DNA of 64,000 nucleotides, taken from contig CM038215.1 of the NCBI GenBank assembly GCA_021442155.1, positions 213,522,982 through 213,586,981 of the forward strand. The letters run 5' to 3'. Source of the DNA: Cymbidium sinense (Eukaryota > Streptophyta > Magnoliopsida > Asparagales > Orchidaceae). Shown here piece after piece: positions 11,234 to 22,155 of the stretch. Position 1 is the first letter of the stretch. Each line of letters starts with the position of its first letter. The notes beneath the pieces were generated by a model. The model was not told the origin of the DNA and made no database searches. It saw only the letters and a list, made by a program, of their open reading frames with translations. Made by a program: the position numbers and the translations under genes.

Positions 11234-11392
11234 TAGTAAAATTTATCTAAAGTGATATTACTGGGATCAGAGGTAGGATATCACTTTAGATAGGTTATCA
11301 TTTTAGGCAGATACAGTATATACAGTATCATATAGTTGGGACCGAATCATGTTGATCACTTTAGACAGTATCACTTTATACAAGTTTTACTG
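11234..11392. mobile_element. Emigrant-like (Tc1/mariner-pogo) MITE, 159 bp
   Basis: The left end TAGTAAAATTTATCTAAAG and the reverse complement of the right end, CAGTAAAACTTGTATAAAG, form a terminal inverted repeat of about 25 bp that continues into GTGATA. TA lies on both sides (11,232-11,233 and 11,393-11,394), fitting the TA duplication of Tc1/mariner elements. The end sequence CAGTAAAAC and an internal GTTGGGACC are typical of the plant Emigrant family mobilised by pogo-like transposases. Secondary internal copies of ATCACTTTA occur. It begins 22 bp after the stop codon of the ligase exon, so it probably lies in that gene's 3' UTR. Confidence 0.75.
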
Positions 11393-11394
11393 TA

Positions 11395-11984
11395 TCTTGT
11401 CATTTCTAGTGGCGATTGGCTATGGTCAATATTAAAAGATTGTTTTCAGGAAATATCATTTACAGTCTGTAAGTGTTTATCCTGTTGAATGATAAGAATG
11501 AAGCAAAGCATATTTGTTATTTATGGCCCATTTGGTCGTTCGTATATATATATAAAATTATGGTGCCAAGTTCTATTGGGAGGATCTATTATTTGTTAAT
11601 AATATACAAAATTTTAATATTTAATTTGTTGGAGGGCCTTTTAATACAGTAGCTATTTTAGGTATAATTAGAATGGTGGGATGGCGCTCAAAGTTGATCC
11701 ATACGTGTGTTTGAGGTAAACACATTAAGGTGTGCGATGATAGGTTTTATGAAATCTCATGATAACAAATAATCACAAAAAAAATATTTTTAATATGGAT
11801 TGTTGCAGAATTTTGATTGTGGCCATGTAAGTAACATCTTGTTAGATAATTATTGATGAAATGATAATCTTTGATAACAAATAATATGATTGTTGTTTTT
11901 ACATACATTACATTGATCATCACTATTACAATGAATAAGATAATCTTTGATAGAAATATAACATCTTTTGATCTATGATGTGCA
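11395..11984. other. Downstream flank, nothing recognised
   Basis: AT-rich sequence with a short (TA)n near 11,542-11,553. I see no gene. A polyadenylation region for the ligase exon could lie here, but no single site stands out. Confidence 0.35.
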
Positions 11985-12530
11985 GATACGGACACAATAT
12001 GAATACGGGATATTTTTTATTTTTAAAAATATAGAATACAGATATGTATTGGATATGATATTATAATAATAATTAAGAATAATATGTATAAATTAAATAA
12101 ATAAAATATTAAAATTAATAAAAAGTTATTTAATTAAAAATTTTAAATTAATTATTTAAGTAATTTATTTTATTATATTTTAATAATTTAAATGAATAAA
12201 ATTTATTATCAATTTTAAATTTATAAATTTAATTATAATTTTTTATAATTTTAATTATTTGTAATAAATATATTTTATTATTCTCTCTTTTTAATTCAAA
12301 TTTTATTATTTAAATTTTTAAAATTCTATACTAATTTAAAATATAATAAATTATATTTTAAATATTTTTTATATAATTTTAACTCTATTGTTTAAGATAT
12401 GTGTGTCATTTTAATTTTTTAATATTATTTTTTGAATCTTACTACGTAGGTGTTTGACGCGTGTTGAGAAGGTCGAACTCGTGTCATTAACATATGTTAG
12501 ATATTATGCCTAATTTTTGAAGTGTGTAAT
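11985..12530 (+). repeat. AT-rich dispersed repeat, copy 2
   Basis: This is the second copy of the family at 5,975-6,450, same orientation. It opens near ACGGACACAATATG, runs through the shared TTATAATAATAATTAAGAA block and ends around GTGTTTGACGCGTG. It lacks the long (TA)n of copy 1 and differs by several small indels. No coding capacity is seen. Confidence 0.6.
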
Positions 12531-13227
12531 AAAATGCATATATAGTGTGAATCATTATGACGAGATCTATTAGAAAAAAGTATAGTGGGCATTTGTAGGT
12601 ATTTTATGGATTAAAAAGAGCATCATGTGATAGATGAATGTTTGTTATGATCAACATGCTCTTTGTCACAATGAAGAAATCCTTTTATAGAAAGGCCAAT
12701 TGGCATCATTATGAGCTTTATGAAGTACAAAAGAGCGTTGCTCAATATTTGAATGCTAATTATACTCAATTTTCTTAAGCTACTTTAAACACAAAAACTG
12801 CCCATGAATTGTAAAGGAGACATTTATAAATTTATGTAGAACAAATTTCAATGCTTTATTGGAATATTTATTGTGATATCTATAAAAGATTATGTTGATT
12901 TTATCTTTCTATGATTAAATTATGATAATAGTAATGGCCACTCCAAGGTTGACTTGGTTGATTGTTGCCACCATTAATAATATCTCGGATCAATAATATG
13001 AATATAATACATCATAGTCATATTAGGGTGAGGACAGTGGGAGGGACGGTAGATAGATTGATATTTCAATGGGCAAATTGATGAGAATAATTTCATGAAG
13101 ATCTAATAAAAATAATATAATATATTATTATGTTTATATGGATCAATTCCTAAGGATGTTTAAAATGAATGACTCACAATAGTAAAGCATATAAGACATA
13201 ATCACTTATACCTTTCAAATAGAGGCC
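12531..13227. other. Left flank of the chromovirus, nothing recognised
   Basis: AT-rich DNA. Short coding-like stretches near 12,640-12,770 could not be matched to a family. It is the pre-insertion neighbour of 19,768 onward. Confidence 0.3.
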
Positions 13228-13232
13228 ACATA
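13228..13232 (+). repeat. Target-site duplication ACATA (left)
   Basis: It is identical to 19,763-19,767 and directly abuts the LTR ends; 5 bp is the standard Ty3/gypsy integrase footprint. Confidence 0.9.
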
Positions 13233-14771
13233 TGTAATGTCCGAAGAAAGAGAAAAAAAAGAAAGTGATTCGTGAAGGAAAGAAAGGATCAAGGGAGGCG
13301 GCGGTTTCAAAAAAAGAACTCCCAAAACAGAGAGGGAGAAGGGAAAGGAGAGGAAGAGATGACTCTACCTGCGTCTTGTATGCAGTCGGAGAGGAAGGAG
13401 ATGAAGATTGAACGTTATGTCGGTCGAGGAAGAAAAGAGGCTTGGAAGAGGAGAAGAAGCCGTATCAGAAAAGCGAATAGGGCGAAGAGAAATCAATTTA
13501 CAGAAAGTAAAATATTTGATATATGTTTAATTAGAAATTCGATTATTAACTTTGATTTAATTTATTTTAATTTAGGGTTTAACATTTTCAACAATAAGTT
13601 AATTTAGGAATAAGTAATATGAGTTAGATGCAATTACAAATATTAATTTTAAGATCATTTCAAGAATTAATTTAAGAAAAAATAAGAAAAGGGGAGTATA
13701 AAATTTAGGAGAACCTAAGGAAATGCATTTTATATTATGAAGGAAAGGTTATATTATATTAATTAGATTAGAATCATTTAAGGGGTATGTTAATCAATTA
13801 ATGCAATATATAAAATCTTTAACACTTAATATTTTTTATGTTATAGAATTTCAATTAAGAAAGGAAGTGTTAAAGGAAAGGAGGTTCGAGAAAGCTGAGT
13901 TAAAGTGGGTAATTATGTTCTTATATTTATGGTAAAATATCTTTAATTTATGATGAAACACGTATGTTGAATGATTATGACTTTTTCATGCGAGTTGTGA
14001 TAATTTTTCCTTTCTTTCTTAAAGCGTGATGTAGCTTTGTTTCTTCATGTTGGATAATAACGAATCTAGATCATATTGCCACATTATCATTTTATAAAGT
14101 TCGTTGATTCATTAATCATGAATTAATGTGCCGATATAATTGTATGTTATGAATGTGTATGTTGAACCGGAGTTCACCCCTTATGGTATTGGGGAAGCAA
14201 TGTACTGCATAAATAATTCAAAAGGGTCAATGAAATTGACAAATAATTCAAAAGGGCCAATGAAATTGGTAAATGACAATGGTAATAGATACTTATTCTT
14301 TGAATGAGTATTTCAACGGTGACTCTTGGAAGGATGATAAAAGTAAAAAGTAAAAGTTTATATGATAAATGTTTATGTATATATGTGATAAATGTTTATG
14401 TATGTTTACATAGGTGTTTGATTTTCTTGTACTCATGCGTTCCAGTTTCTTTACTATTTTCTATTATATTATATTTGTTTGCTTAATCTTTTTAGGTAAC
14501 CCTAAATGGTGATAAAAGGGAAAGTCATGTTTCTGTAGTAGAGGGACTTGGAGATAGGTAGTAATTAAGTGTTGAGTTATGTTTAAAGTATGTTTTCTCC
14601 TGAACTTTGTTAGAATATTTATGTATGGACAAATTGTATAATTATTTGTAATTTGTAGTGGCTCTTTTATGATTGGAGATTGGAGATTTTATTTATGATT
14701 GGAAATGTTAAGAAATATTTTATTTTATCCGTCAGAGTATTCCCTTGGTATTCCAAGCTCGAATTGTGATA
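13233..14771 (+). repeat. 5' LTR of the chromovirus
   Basis: It aligns over its length with 17,987-19,762. It starts TGTAATGTCC, passes a purine-rich stretch with GGAGAAGGGAAAGGAGAGG near 13,330, and ends near TTGTGATA, where the intact family end is GTGACA. It contains two copies of TGATAAATGTTTATGTAT (about 14,362-14,405) where the 3' LTR has three. Lys/Arg-rich frames inside it, such as 13,272-13,607, are products of purine-rich composition rather than genes. Confidence 0.9.
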
Positions 14772-14775
14772 AGAG

Positions 14776-14787
14776 TGGTCAGGCGAG
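14776..14787 (+). other. Degraded primer binding site
   Basis: Five bases inside the 5' LTR end is TGGTCAGGCGAG, which resembles the initiator-Met-tRNA primer site TGGTATCAGAGC after loss of AT and a few substitutions. The position is right; the match is only partial. Confidence 0.4.
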
Positions 14788-15003
14788 ATTTGCATGTGAT
14801 TATATTTAGGAATATAAGTATGATCATAATCATAGAGCCATTAGGAAGATGATAAATTTTATTAAAGAGATTTGATGTGAGTTTAGAAATGGATTGATTA
14901 TAAACATCTATTATAGATTATTGTAAAAGATAATCAAATTCAATATTCGGAAAAGAAGAATTCAAATTAGTAGGGCATAAAGAGTATTAACTATGATGGT
15001 GTC

Positions 15004-15960
15004 TTGCTTAAAAGTTCAAAAGATGCTAGAAAGGCTGAAGGTTTTCTTGCTCAAATTATCGATGTTACTAAAGAGGTAAAGAAGATAGATGATGTACCAG
15101 TAGTAAAAGAGTACCCAGAAGTCTTTTTAGATGATTTACCAGGTTTACCTCCACTCAGAGAGATAGATTTTTCTAATTATTTAATTCAATGTGCAAAACC
15201 TGTAGCAAAAGTACCATATAGAATAGTGGTTAAAGAATTACAAGAGTTGGAGAATCAGCTACAAAAAGTGTTAGAGAAGGGATTTATCAAGCCTAGCACA
15301 TCTCCTTGGGAGCTCCTGTATTATTTGTGAAGAAGAAAGATGGGAGCTTAAGGTTATGCATCGATTATAGAGAGCTTAATAAACTCACATTGAAGAATAA
15401 ATATCCTTTGCCAAGAATTGATGATCTCTTTGACCAACTAGAAGGAGCTTCAGTATTTTCAAAGATTGATTTAAGATCAGGTTATCATCAGTTGAGAATC
15501 AAAGAAGAAGATATACCAAAGACTGCATTCAATACAAGGTATGAGCACTATGAGTTTGTGGTGATGCCTTTTGGCTTAACAAATGCTCCAACTATATTTA
15601 TGGATCTCATGAATAGAATCTTTAAACTATTTTTAGATTCATTTGTGATTGTATTCATAGATGATATTTTTATTCACGAGATGAAGTAGCTCATAAAACC
15701 ATCTTCACATTATTTTGCAAGTTCTAAAAGGAAATGAATTATATGCAAAATTTTTAAAGTGTGAATTTTGGTTAAATAACATCATATTCTTGGGGCACAT
15801 GATTAGTAGTGAAGGGGTTTCAGTGGATCAGAGTAAAGTCAGAGCAATAGTCGAATGACTCGGGCGACCATGTCCGAAGTCGAGTTTCTTAGGGTTGGCG
15901 AGGATATTACAGAGATTTCTTGAAGGGTTTTCACAGTTGTCATCGTATCGAGGTAACTCA
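15004..15960 (+). pseudogene. Chromovirus protease tail and reverse transcriptase
   Basis: The first block (15,004-15,330) has the linker before RT: IPVVKEYP-like, then LPGLPPLREIDF and [14 protein letters not shown]. After a small frameshift near 15,305 the frame continues as [59 protein letters not shown] and [10 protein letters not shown]. This gives all RT palm motifs, with the catalytic pair intact as FIDD. The following block decays: FWLNNIIFLGHMIS and GVSVDQSKV are still readable near 15,765-15,840, then stops accumulate. The RT would copy the element's RNA into DNA inside virus-like particles, but gag is missing and frames are broken. Confidence 0.9.
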
Positions 15961-16029
15961 AAAAATAGTCAAGTTTGAATGGTCGATCGGTGTGAAGAGG
16001 CTTTTCAAAATTGAAGAATTGTTTAATAG

Positions 16030-16570
16030 TATTAATTATTCCATCGGGGCGAAATATTTCAAATTTATAGTGATGCATCATTAAGAGGCTTGGGATGTAC
16101 TTATCTGAGAATGGAAGAGTGATTGCTTATGCTTCAAGCAATTGAAAAATCATGAAAAGAATTATCTAACCCATGATAGAGCTAGCGGTGGTATTTGCAT
16201 AAATAATTTGAAGGCATTATTTATATGGGTAAGGTGTGAAATTTTCTTGATCATCAAAGCTTGAGATATATTTTACTTAGAAGGAGCTAAATTTAAGACA
16301 AAGGTGATGGTTGGAACTCATTAAGGATTATGATTTGGATATTCAATATCATCCAGGAAAGGCAAATATAGTTGTTGATGCTTTAAGTAGAAAAGTATCT
16401 AATAGTGTGTATTGGTTAATCTATCAACAGGAGGAGTTGATTAAAGATTTAGAAAAATTAAAAATTTCAATTATTAAATCTACAAATGATCATATTTTAT
16501 TGTTAAATCAAATGGCTATACAATCAAATTTGAAAGACAAAAATCTGAGATACTACTACCCAAGATGATG
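16030..16570 (+). pseudogene. Chromovirus RNase H domain
   Basis: IYSDASLRGLG appears near 16,055-16,090, with the first catalytic aspartate. It is followed by GRVIAYASSN in another frame near 16,110. The domain end is clear near 16,308-16,395 as [18 protein letters not shown] then [11 protein letters not shown], the highly conserved C-terminus with the final catalytic aspartate (VDALSRK). The frames between are broken by stops. Its normal role is to degrade the RNA strand during reverse transcription. Confidence 0.88.
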
Positions 16571-16599
16571 AATTTCAGAAAATTTTAGATTTGGTAAAA

Positions 16600-17560
16600 G
16601 TAGGCCATACATAAGACTTTGAAATCGATGAAGAGGGATTACTGAAGTATCATGGTAGGATTTTCATTCCAAATGTTGGAGATTTGAGGAAAGATATCTT
16701 ACATGAAGCACATCATTCAAATTACAATTCATCCAGGAAGTAACAAAATGTATTAGGATCTTAAGAAAATATTTTGGTGGCAAGGAATGAAAAGAAGTGT
16801 AGCTGAATTTGTTTATAAATGTCAATCATGTTAGATGGTTAAAGAGTCAAGCCAAGTGGACTTTACAATTACCGATACACGAGTGAAAATGGGATGATAT
16901 TATGGATTTTGTTGTTGGCTTACCTAGATCCAGAAAAGGATGCGATACTATTTGGGTTATTATTGATAGGTTGATTAAATCTGCACACTTTATATCTATC
17001 AAACAATCTGATGTTGTTGAAAGTTAGCAAGAAAATATGTTGATGAAATTGTGAAGTTACATGGTGTGTCAAAATCCATAGTGTCGTCGGGATGGCCGAT
17101 TTACATCTAGATTGTGGAAAAAATTCAAGAAGCTTTAGGTACGAAGCTTACTTTCAGTACTGCATTTCATCCTCAAACTGATGGTCAGTCAGAAAGAACG
17201 ATTCAAACACTTGAAGATTTTCTTAGACTTTGTATCCTTGATTTTGGAAGAAATTGAAATTCATTTGCCTTTGATTGAGTTTGCCTACAATAATAGCTTT
17301 CAAGCAAGTATTGGTATGGCTCCCTATGAAGCATTGTATGGAAGGAAATCACACTTTGTTGGGTGGACAGTGAAAGAAGAATCATTAGTGCGAATAGTAG
17401 ATGTAGCCACTGAAAAGATCAGATTGATCCATGATAGATTAAAAGCTGTTCAAGATAGGTAGAGAAAATATTATGATGCTAAACATCGACCAATAGAGTT
17501 TGAAGTGGGAGAATTTGTATTTCTTAAAGTCAGCCCTATGAGAGGTATAAAATGATTTGA
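16600..17560 (+). pseudogene. Chromovirus integrase
   Basis: The zinc-binding HHCC region is visible as EAHHSNYN near 16,705 and KCQSC near 16,818. The core begins with [18 protein letters not shown] near 16,892-16,935, then [15 protein letters not shown]. Later come [16 protein letters not shown] near 17,160-17,205 (with the catalytic glutamate), HLPLIEFAYNNSFQASIG, and MAPYEALYGRK near 17,260-17,346. The tail has RQRKYYDAKHRPIEFEVGE and VFLKVSPMRG. Frameshifts separate the blocks. This enzyme would insert the DNA copy into the host genome. Confidence 0.9.
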
Positions 17561-17890
17561 CAAAGTTGGAAAGTTGAGCCCACGCTATATTGGTCCATAT
17601 GAAATCTTGGAAAGAATTGAGAAAGTGACTTATAGACTGGTTTTACCTTCTCACATGCAAGGAGTGCATAATATATTTCATATTTCTCTTCTGCGAAAAT
17701 ATATTACTGATGAAGCCAACAAAATTATTGTTGATCCTATTGATATTTAACCTGATCTCACAATTATGGAGGAGCTAGAAAGAATTATAGATTATAATGT
17801 TAAGCATCTCAGGAATAGGAAATTCCATTTGTTCATGTACTGTGGAAACATGTATCAGATCGAGAAGCTACGTGGGAGAAAGAATCATAA
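17561..17890 (+). pseudogene. Integrase GPY/F tail and chromodomain
   Basis: KLSPRYIGPYEILERI (GPY/F module) is followed by HNIFHISLLRKYI near 17,668-17,705. After a stop, ELERIIDYNVKHLRNRK leads in a shifted frame to IPFVHVLWKH and REATWEKE near 17,820-17,885. That is the compact chromodomain of plant chromoviruses, which in living elements directs integration to particular chromatin. One frameshift and stops make it non-functional here. Confidence 0.88.
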
Positions 17891-17971
17891 ATGAGAAAAC
17901 TTTATCCTCAATTGTGTAATTAAAGATATATTTATTTCTATTATTGTCATTAAATTTTGAGGATGAAATTT

Positions 17972-17986
17972 TATAAGAGGGAGATA
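17972..17986 (+). other. Polypurine tract of the chromovirus
   Basis: TATAAGAGGGAGATA directly precedes the 3' LTR start (TGTAAT at 17,987). A purine run at this exact place primes plus-strand DNA synthesis in LTR retrotransposons. Confidence 0.8.
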
Positions 17987-19762
17987 TGTAATAATGGAAG
18001 ACATTCAAAAAAAAAAGAGAAAAAAAAAGAAATTTCATAACTCTGGTGGCGGTTAGCGAAAAAAGAAAGGGATCCAAAGGGAGGGGTTCGATAAACCGAA
18101 CTCCCAAAACCACGCGAGGGAGAAGGGAAAGGAGAGGAAGAGATGACTCTACCTTGCGTGCGTGTCTGCAAGGCGTCGATAATGAGGAAGGAGATGAAGA
18201 AGATTTCAACCTTTGTGTCGTAGAGGAAGAAAGAGGACCGACGATAGAGAGAAAAGAGAGCCTTTGTCTGAAACGAAGCCAACGGCTTTAGTGAAGAAGC
18301 CGTGGGAGGAAGAAAGGCGAAGCGTTGTCGGAGGAAGAAGAGAGAGTCGAAGGCTTAGTGACTTAGACGAGAATATCTGATAAGTAAATGATTTATTTAG
18401 TTATATGTTTAATTAGAAATTCGATTTTAATGTTATTAACTTTGATTTAGTGCTATTTTAAGTTTAAATTAGGGTTTAAAATTTTCAGTAATAAGTTAAT
18501 TTAGGAATAAGTAATATGAGTTAGATGCAATTACAAATATTAATTTTAAGATCATTTCAAGAATTAATTTAAGAAAAAATAAGAAAAGGGGAGTATAAAA
18601 TTTAGGGAGAACCTATAAGGGAAATGCATTTTATATTATGAAGGAAAGATATTTATATTATCGTTAATTAGATTAGAATCATTTAAGGGAGTATGTTAAT
18701 CAATTAATGCAATATATAAAATCTTTAACACTTAATATTTTTATGTTATAGGAATTTCAATTAAGAAAGGAAGTGTTAAAGGAAAGAAGGTTCAAGAGAA
18801 AACTGCAAGTTGAAGTGGGTAATTATGTTCTTACATTTATGGTAAAAATATCTTTAATTTCTTATAATAAAATGCATGTTCAAATGATTATGACTTTTTC
18901 ATGTACTACAAGTTGTGATGATTTTTCTTTCTTTTCTTAAAGCGTGATGTAGCTTCTTGTTTCTTCATGTTGGATAATAACCCGAATCTAGATCATATCA
19001 CATTATCATTTTATAAAGTTCTTGATTTATTAATCATGAATTAATGTGTATAGTGGTATAATTATATATATGAATATGTTAAACCTGAGTTCACCCCTTA
19101 TATGCTGGACGCTGTACTGTGCAAAATAATTCAAAAGGGCGATGAAATTGCAAATAATATTCAAAGGGATAATTGGCAAATGTTAATGGTAATAGATACT
19201 TGTTCTTTGAATGAGTATTTACTCTTGGAAGGATGATAAAAGTAAAAGTAAAAGTTTATATGATAAATGTTTATGTATCGAATTATATACTTGATAAATG
19301 TTTATGTATAGACCCCATATCTTCTTGATAAATGTTTATGTATACCTACCTCCCATAGGTTTGATTGTTTGAGCATATTTCTTTTAGTACTTGTGATACA
19401 ACAAAATACTAGTTCTTTCTTCTTTTTATATGTAATAGCATAATTGACCTCTTGAATTATATTCATTTGTTATTGCTTAATCTTTTTTGTAACCTCCTAA
19501 TAAATGGTGATAGAAGGGAAAGTCATTTTTACTAGAGGGACTTTAGGAGATAGGTAATTATGTGTTGAGTTATGTTTAAAATGTGTTTTCTTGAACTTTA
19601 TTAGAATATTTATGTATGGACAAATTATATAATTATTTTGTGGTTTTGTAGTGCTCTTTTATGATTGGAGATTGGAGATTTTATTTATGATTGAAAATGT
19701 TAAGAAATATTTTATTTTATTATCGGTATGCTCCTTGGTATTCCAAACTCCCGGTCGTGACA
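17987..19762 (+). repeat. 3' LTR of the chromovirus
   Basis: It is 1,776 bp, aligning with the 5' LTR at 13,233-14,771. It retains the canonical CA end that the 5' copy has lost. It carries three copies of TGATAAATGTTTATGTAT at about 19,259-19,343. The length difference comes from many small indels spread along the LTR rather than one large block. Confidence 0.9.
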
Positions 19763-19767
19763 ACATA
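19763..19767 (+). repeat. Target-site duplication ACATA (right)
   Basis: Identical to 13,228-13,232. Confidence 0.9.
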
Positions 19768-20480
19768 TGTGCTCCTTATAGGAAGCTGATTAAAGATTGC
19801 ACCCCTCATTTAAAAGTGCAAAAAATCTATTATGGTTGCTAGAATAAACTTCTTTTATATGGCTTAACCTAGTTAGGTCTACTTTGTCCTAAGGCCATTT
19901 GAACTATTGTTATAGTGGTAGTAGCATTTATGTATTTTTGAGGTTATGTTTCGAAGCCCATGGGCGTGGATATTAGTCAAAGCAAGAAAAGTTTGACTCT
20001 AGTTTGTCTCTTTTAAGCCACCTCAAGATTCACATTTTACATGAAGAACTTTGATTAATAGGAGATAGGGAATGTCTAAATACTAATCCACGCATATTTA
20101 CAAACTAACATATAAATTTCAATACCAATTACGTTCTTTTCCTACCACTATTATAGTATGTCGAGTCATTTTACTTTATTCCAAATGAGGAAGTAAATTA
20201 TTAGACCACCCTATCAGGAAGTTCTTTTCACTTTTTTCCTTTATACTATTTTATTTTATTTATTTGATTTTCATGCATTATAGATAATGCAAGTGTGGTG
20301 GTAGCAATTTTATATATATTTAATAATCAAGGTAGAGGTGAATAAAAGTTTCTGAATAGCTTTGGATTCACTCACTCTATAAGATCAACCACTTGGGAGC
20401 TTAAAATATGGAAAAAATAAAAAATAGACAAGACCTTACATCAACTAATAAATATTGATGGCAGTCACCACCCAACACTT
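19768..20480. other. Right flank of the chromovirus, nothing recognised
   Basis: AT-rich. No gene or repeat boundary was recognised. The sequence joins the left flank at 13,227 if the element is removed. Confidence 0.3.
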
Positions 20481-20486
20481 AATTAA

Positions 20487-20830
20487 GGAGGAATCGGTGT
20501 AGTCTTCAGAAATCATGAAGGGTCCTGCCTTTTTGTTCTTTTCAATGCCATGCCTTGCCTCCTCACCACTACAAGCTGAGTGTGATGCCTACTTTACTGC
20601 ATTCAAAATAGCATCTTCAACCTCCTTCCCTCACATTTGGTTAGAAATAGACTCATTCTCTCTGGTTAGCATGCTAAAGGATGATGATGGCAATACCATT
20701 CCCTAGAATCTGGGTAATACTCTCAAGAGGATCAAATATTATTCCAACAATATAAACTTGACTATCAACCATATCCAAAGAGAAGGAAATCAATCAATTT
20801 ACTACCTAGCAAGATAATGAGCTTTAATAC
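20487..20830 (+). pseudogene. RNase H-like domain relic (RVT_3 type)
   Basis: The conceptual product starts GGIGVVFRNHEGS, moves by one frameshift near 20,520-20,530 into SSPLQAECDAYFTAFKIA, then FPHIWLEIDSFSLVSML. It continues after a stop as NINLTINHIQREGNQSIYYL. This is the order of the plant RNase H-like domain: GGIG.V.R.H.G, an acidic residue in (A/E)E..A, a conserved ESDS (here EIDS), and H..REGN..AD.LA. Such domains end many plant LINE-type polyproteins and also occur alone in copied genes. The last aspartate of the family is lost and stops are present, so it is inactive. Confidence 0.75.
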
Positions 20831-21740
20831 AAAGTTTCACTATTGCATCATTCCAGATCATAAACTAAACCTTCCAATTATTAGAAGTAAACGCATGTAA
20901 GTTTTCGCTCTTTTGATCTTTTTTGGATTACTTGTACATCTAGCAAATAATCAATAAAGTACCCCTTTTTTGCTTAAAAAAAGAGTATGTATGTATTTGC
21001 TTTTTTTTTTTTTTGTAATTTGCAACTATTTTCTTATATGATTAGTTGTTATTAAATGAATTAAATATATTTTAGTGCATTGCTAATTATTTATTATACT
21101 AGGATTTATTATCTTTAGTAATTTATGAAACTAACTAAATGTCTAAGATTAAATTATTACACAATCAATTACATGTTAATTACATCATCTATATGCATCT
21201 TAAGAGTGCATTTTGTTATTTAATTTGTATTATGCATATTGTTTTGAATCAAGGTAGGTAGAAGCCATATGAATCATTGTCTTTTAAACTATATGGTAAA
21301 TCAAAATTTTTATCTATGTGACTTCACAACATGAAAACTATAAATAACACAATTTGGACAAAGAAAAATATTGTGGACTAAACATTTTTGCTATTAAAAG
21401 GATAAGAGTTATTATTCACACAAAATGAGAGTAATTGTTCAAAATGAAATATGAATTAATGTTAGGAAATATAATTACTATTCATAACAATCCATAATCT
21501 TTGTCTGGATTTTGAAAAAAAAAATGTTTGATGTGTTGTACAACAATTAGCAAATTTTCTTTGAAACGCACACAATTATAAGAATACATGTATTAAGTAG
21601 TTTCTATTTACTTAAAATTTAAATTTATGTGGGTTATATAATTCTACACTAAGTGTGACTTAATATGATCTGAATTAGAACATGTTAATATGTTGATGTG
21701 TTGAATAATTACAAATTTTCAAGGATTTGATGACTTCAAT
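20831..21740. other. AT-rich stretch, nothing recognised
   Basis: Contains a T-run near 21,001-21,015 and no coding signal. It may be the non-coding flank of the RNase H relic. Confidence 0.35.
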
Positions 21741-21746
21741 TATTTA

Positions 21747-21905
21747 ACAACAACAACAAGCTTTTATCCTATTACATGGGATTGACAATATAAATTATTT
21801 TCCCCCATTGCATCATATTAAATGTCATATTCTCTTCTAATTCTAATAAAATATGATCATTTTTTGTTTCTAACTATGTCTTTTAGGTCTTTCTCTATTA
21901 ATATA
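21747..21905 (-). mobile_element. 3' end of a plant LINE (minus strand)
   Basis: AACAACAACAACAAGCTTTT followed by ATCC is the reverse complement of the characteristic plant LINE tail (GGATAA-GCTTGTTGTTGTTG). It is followed by CCCCATTGCATCATATTAAA and TGTCATATTCTC-type sequence, the antisense of the end of the LINE RT-region reading frame, ending in AGGTCTTTCTC (antisense of the ERPK/GRPK stretch). It is the same LINE type as the plus-strand relic at 22,575-23,150. Confidence 0.65.
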
Positions 21906-21937
21906 AATAATTAAGTAAGAGTGTCGATATCTGCAAG

Positions 21938-22155
21938 CAAATGATTATGTAGTGTCACTATCTTTTGAGTATGTCGCTAAACTAAGTCTTGACATGCTTC
22001 TTTCTTTTAGCTTTACTCAAGGACTGCAAAAAAAAATTAAGTTTGACTATCAATATATTACAACCAAATGATTATGTTGTTGCACTATCTTTTGAGTGTG
22101 TCTCTTTATTTTGTTTCTATATGCTACTTTCTTTTAGCTTTACTCAAGGATGAGT
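21938..22155 (+). repeat. Two direct copies of a ~127-bp unit
   Basis: CAAATGATTATGT(A/T)GT and CACTATCTTTTGAGT begin units at about 21,938 and 22,065. Both run to CTTTCTTTTAGCTTTACTC then AAGGA. The second unit continues into AAAAGTCTAAGTATAGGG, which resembles the sequence before the 3' LTR of Athila-type gypsy elements (CTCAAGGACGAGCAAA..). That parallel is weak. Confidence 0.6.

Larger units (their letters stand above)
13233..19762 (+). mobile_element. Ty3/gypsy chromovirus with both LTRs, gag deleted, decayed
   Basis: The element is 6.5 kb. It begins TGTAAT and ends GACA, and is flanked by a perfect 5-bp target duplication, ACATA, at 13,228-13,232 and 19,763-19,767. The order is 5' LTR, about 230 bp of leader, RT, RNase H, integrase, chromodomain, polypurine tract, 3' LTR. 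That is the pol order of Ty3/gypsy, and the C-terminal chromodomain places it among chromoviruses. Gag and most of protease are absent. Many stops and frameshifts in pol and strong LTR divergence (1,539 against 1,776 bp, many small indels) mean it is old and inactive. The LTR class resembles Tekay/Del-type elements, but the clade is only inferred. Confidence 0.92.

Noticed and set aside
13272..13607. Lys/Arg/Glu-rich frame near the chromovirus 5' LTR start, and the matching one at 18,046-18,291
   Set aside because: Both lie inside LTRs. The protein is a reading of purine-rich DNA and the two LTRs differ by frameshifts.
17203..18282. Open frames on the minus strand opposite integrase and the 3' LTR
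   Set aside because: Shadows of the plus-strand chromovirus sequence with no recognisable domain.
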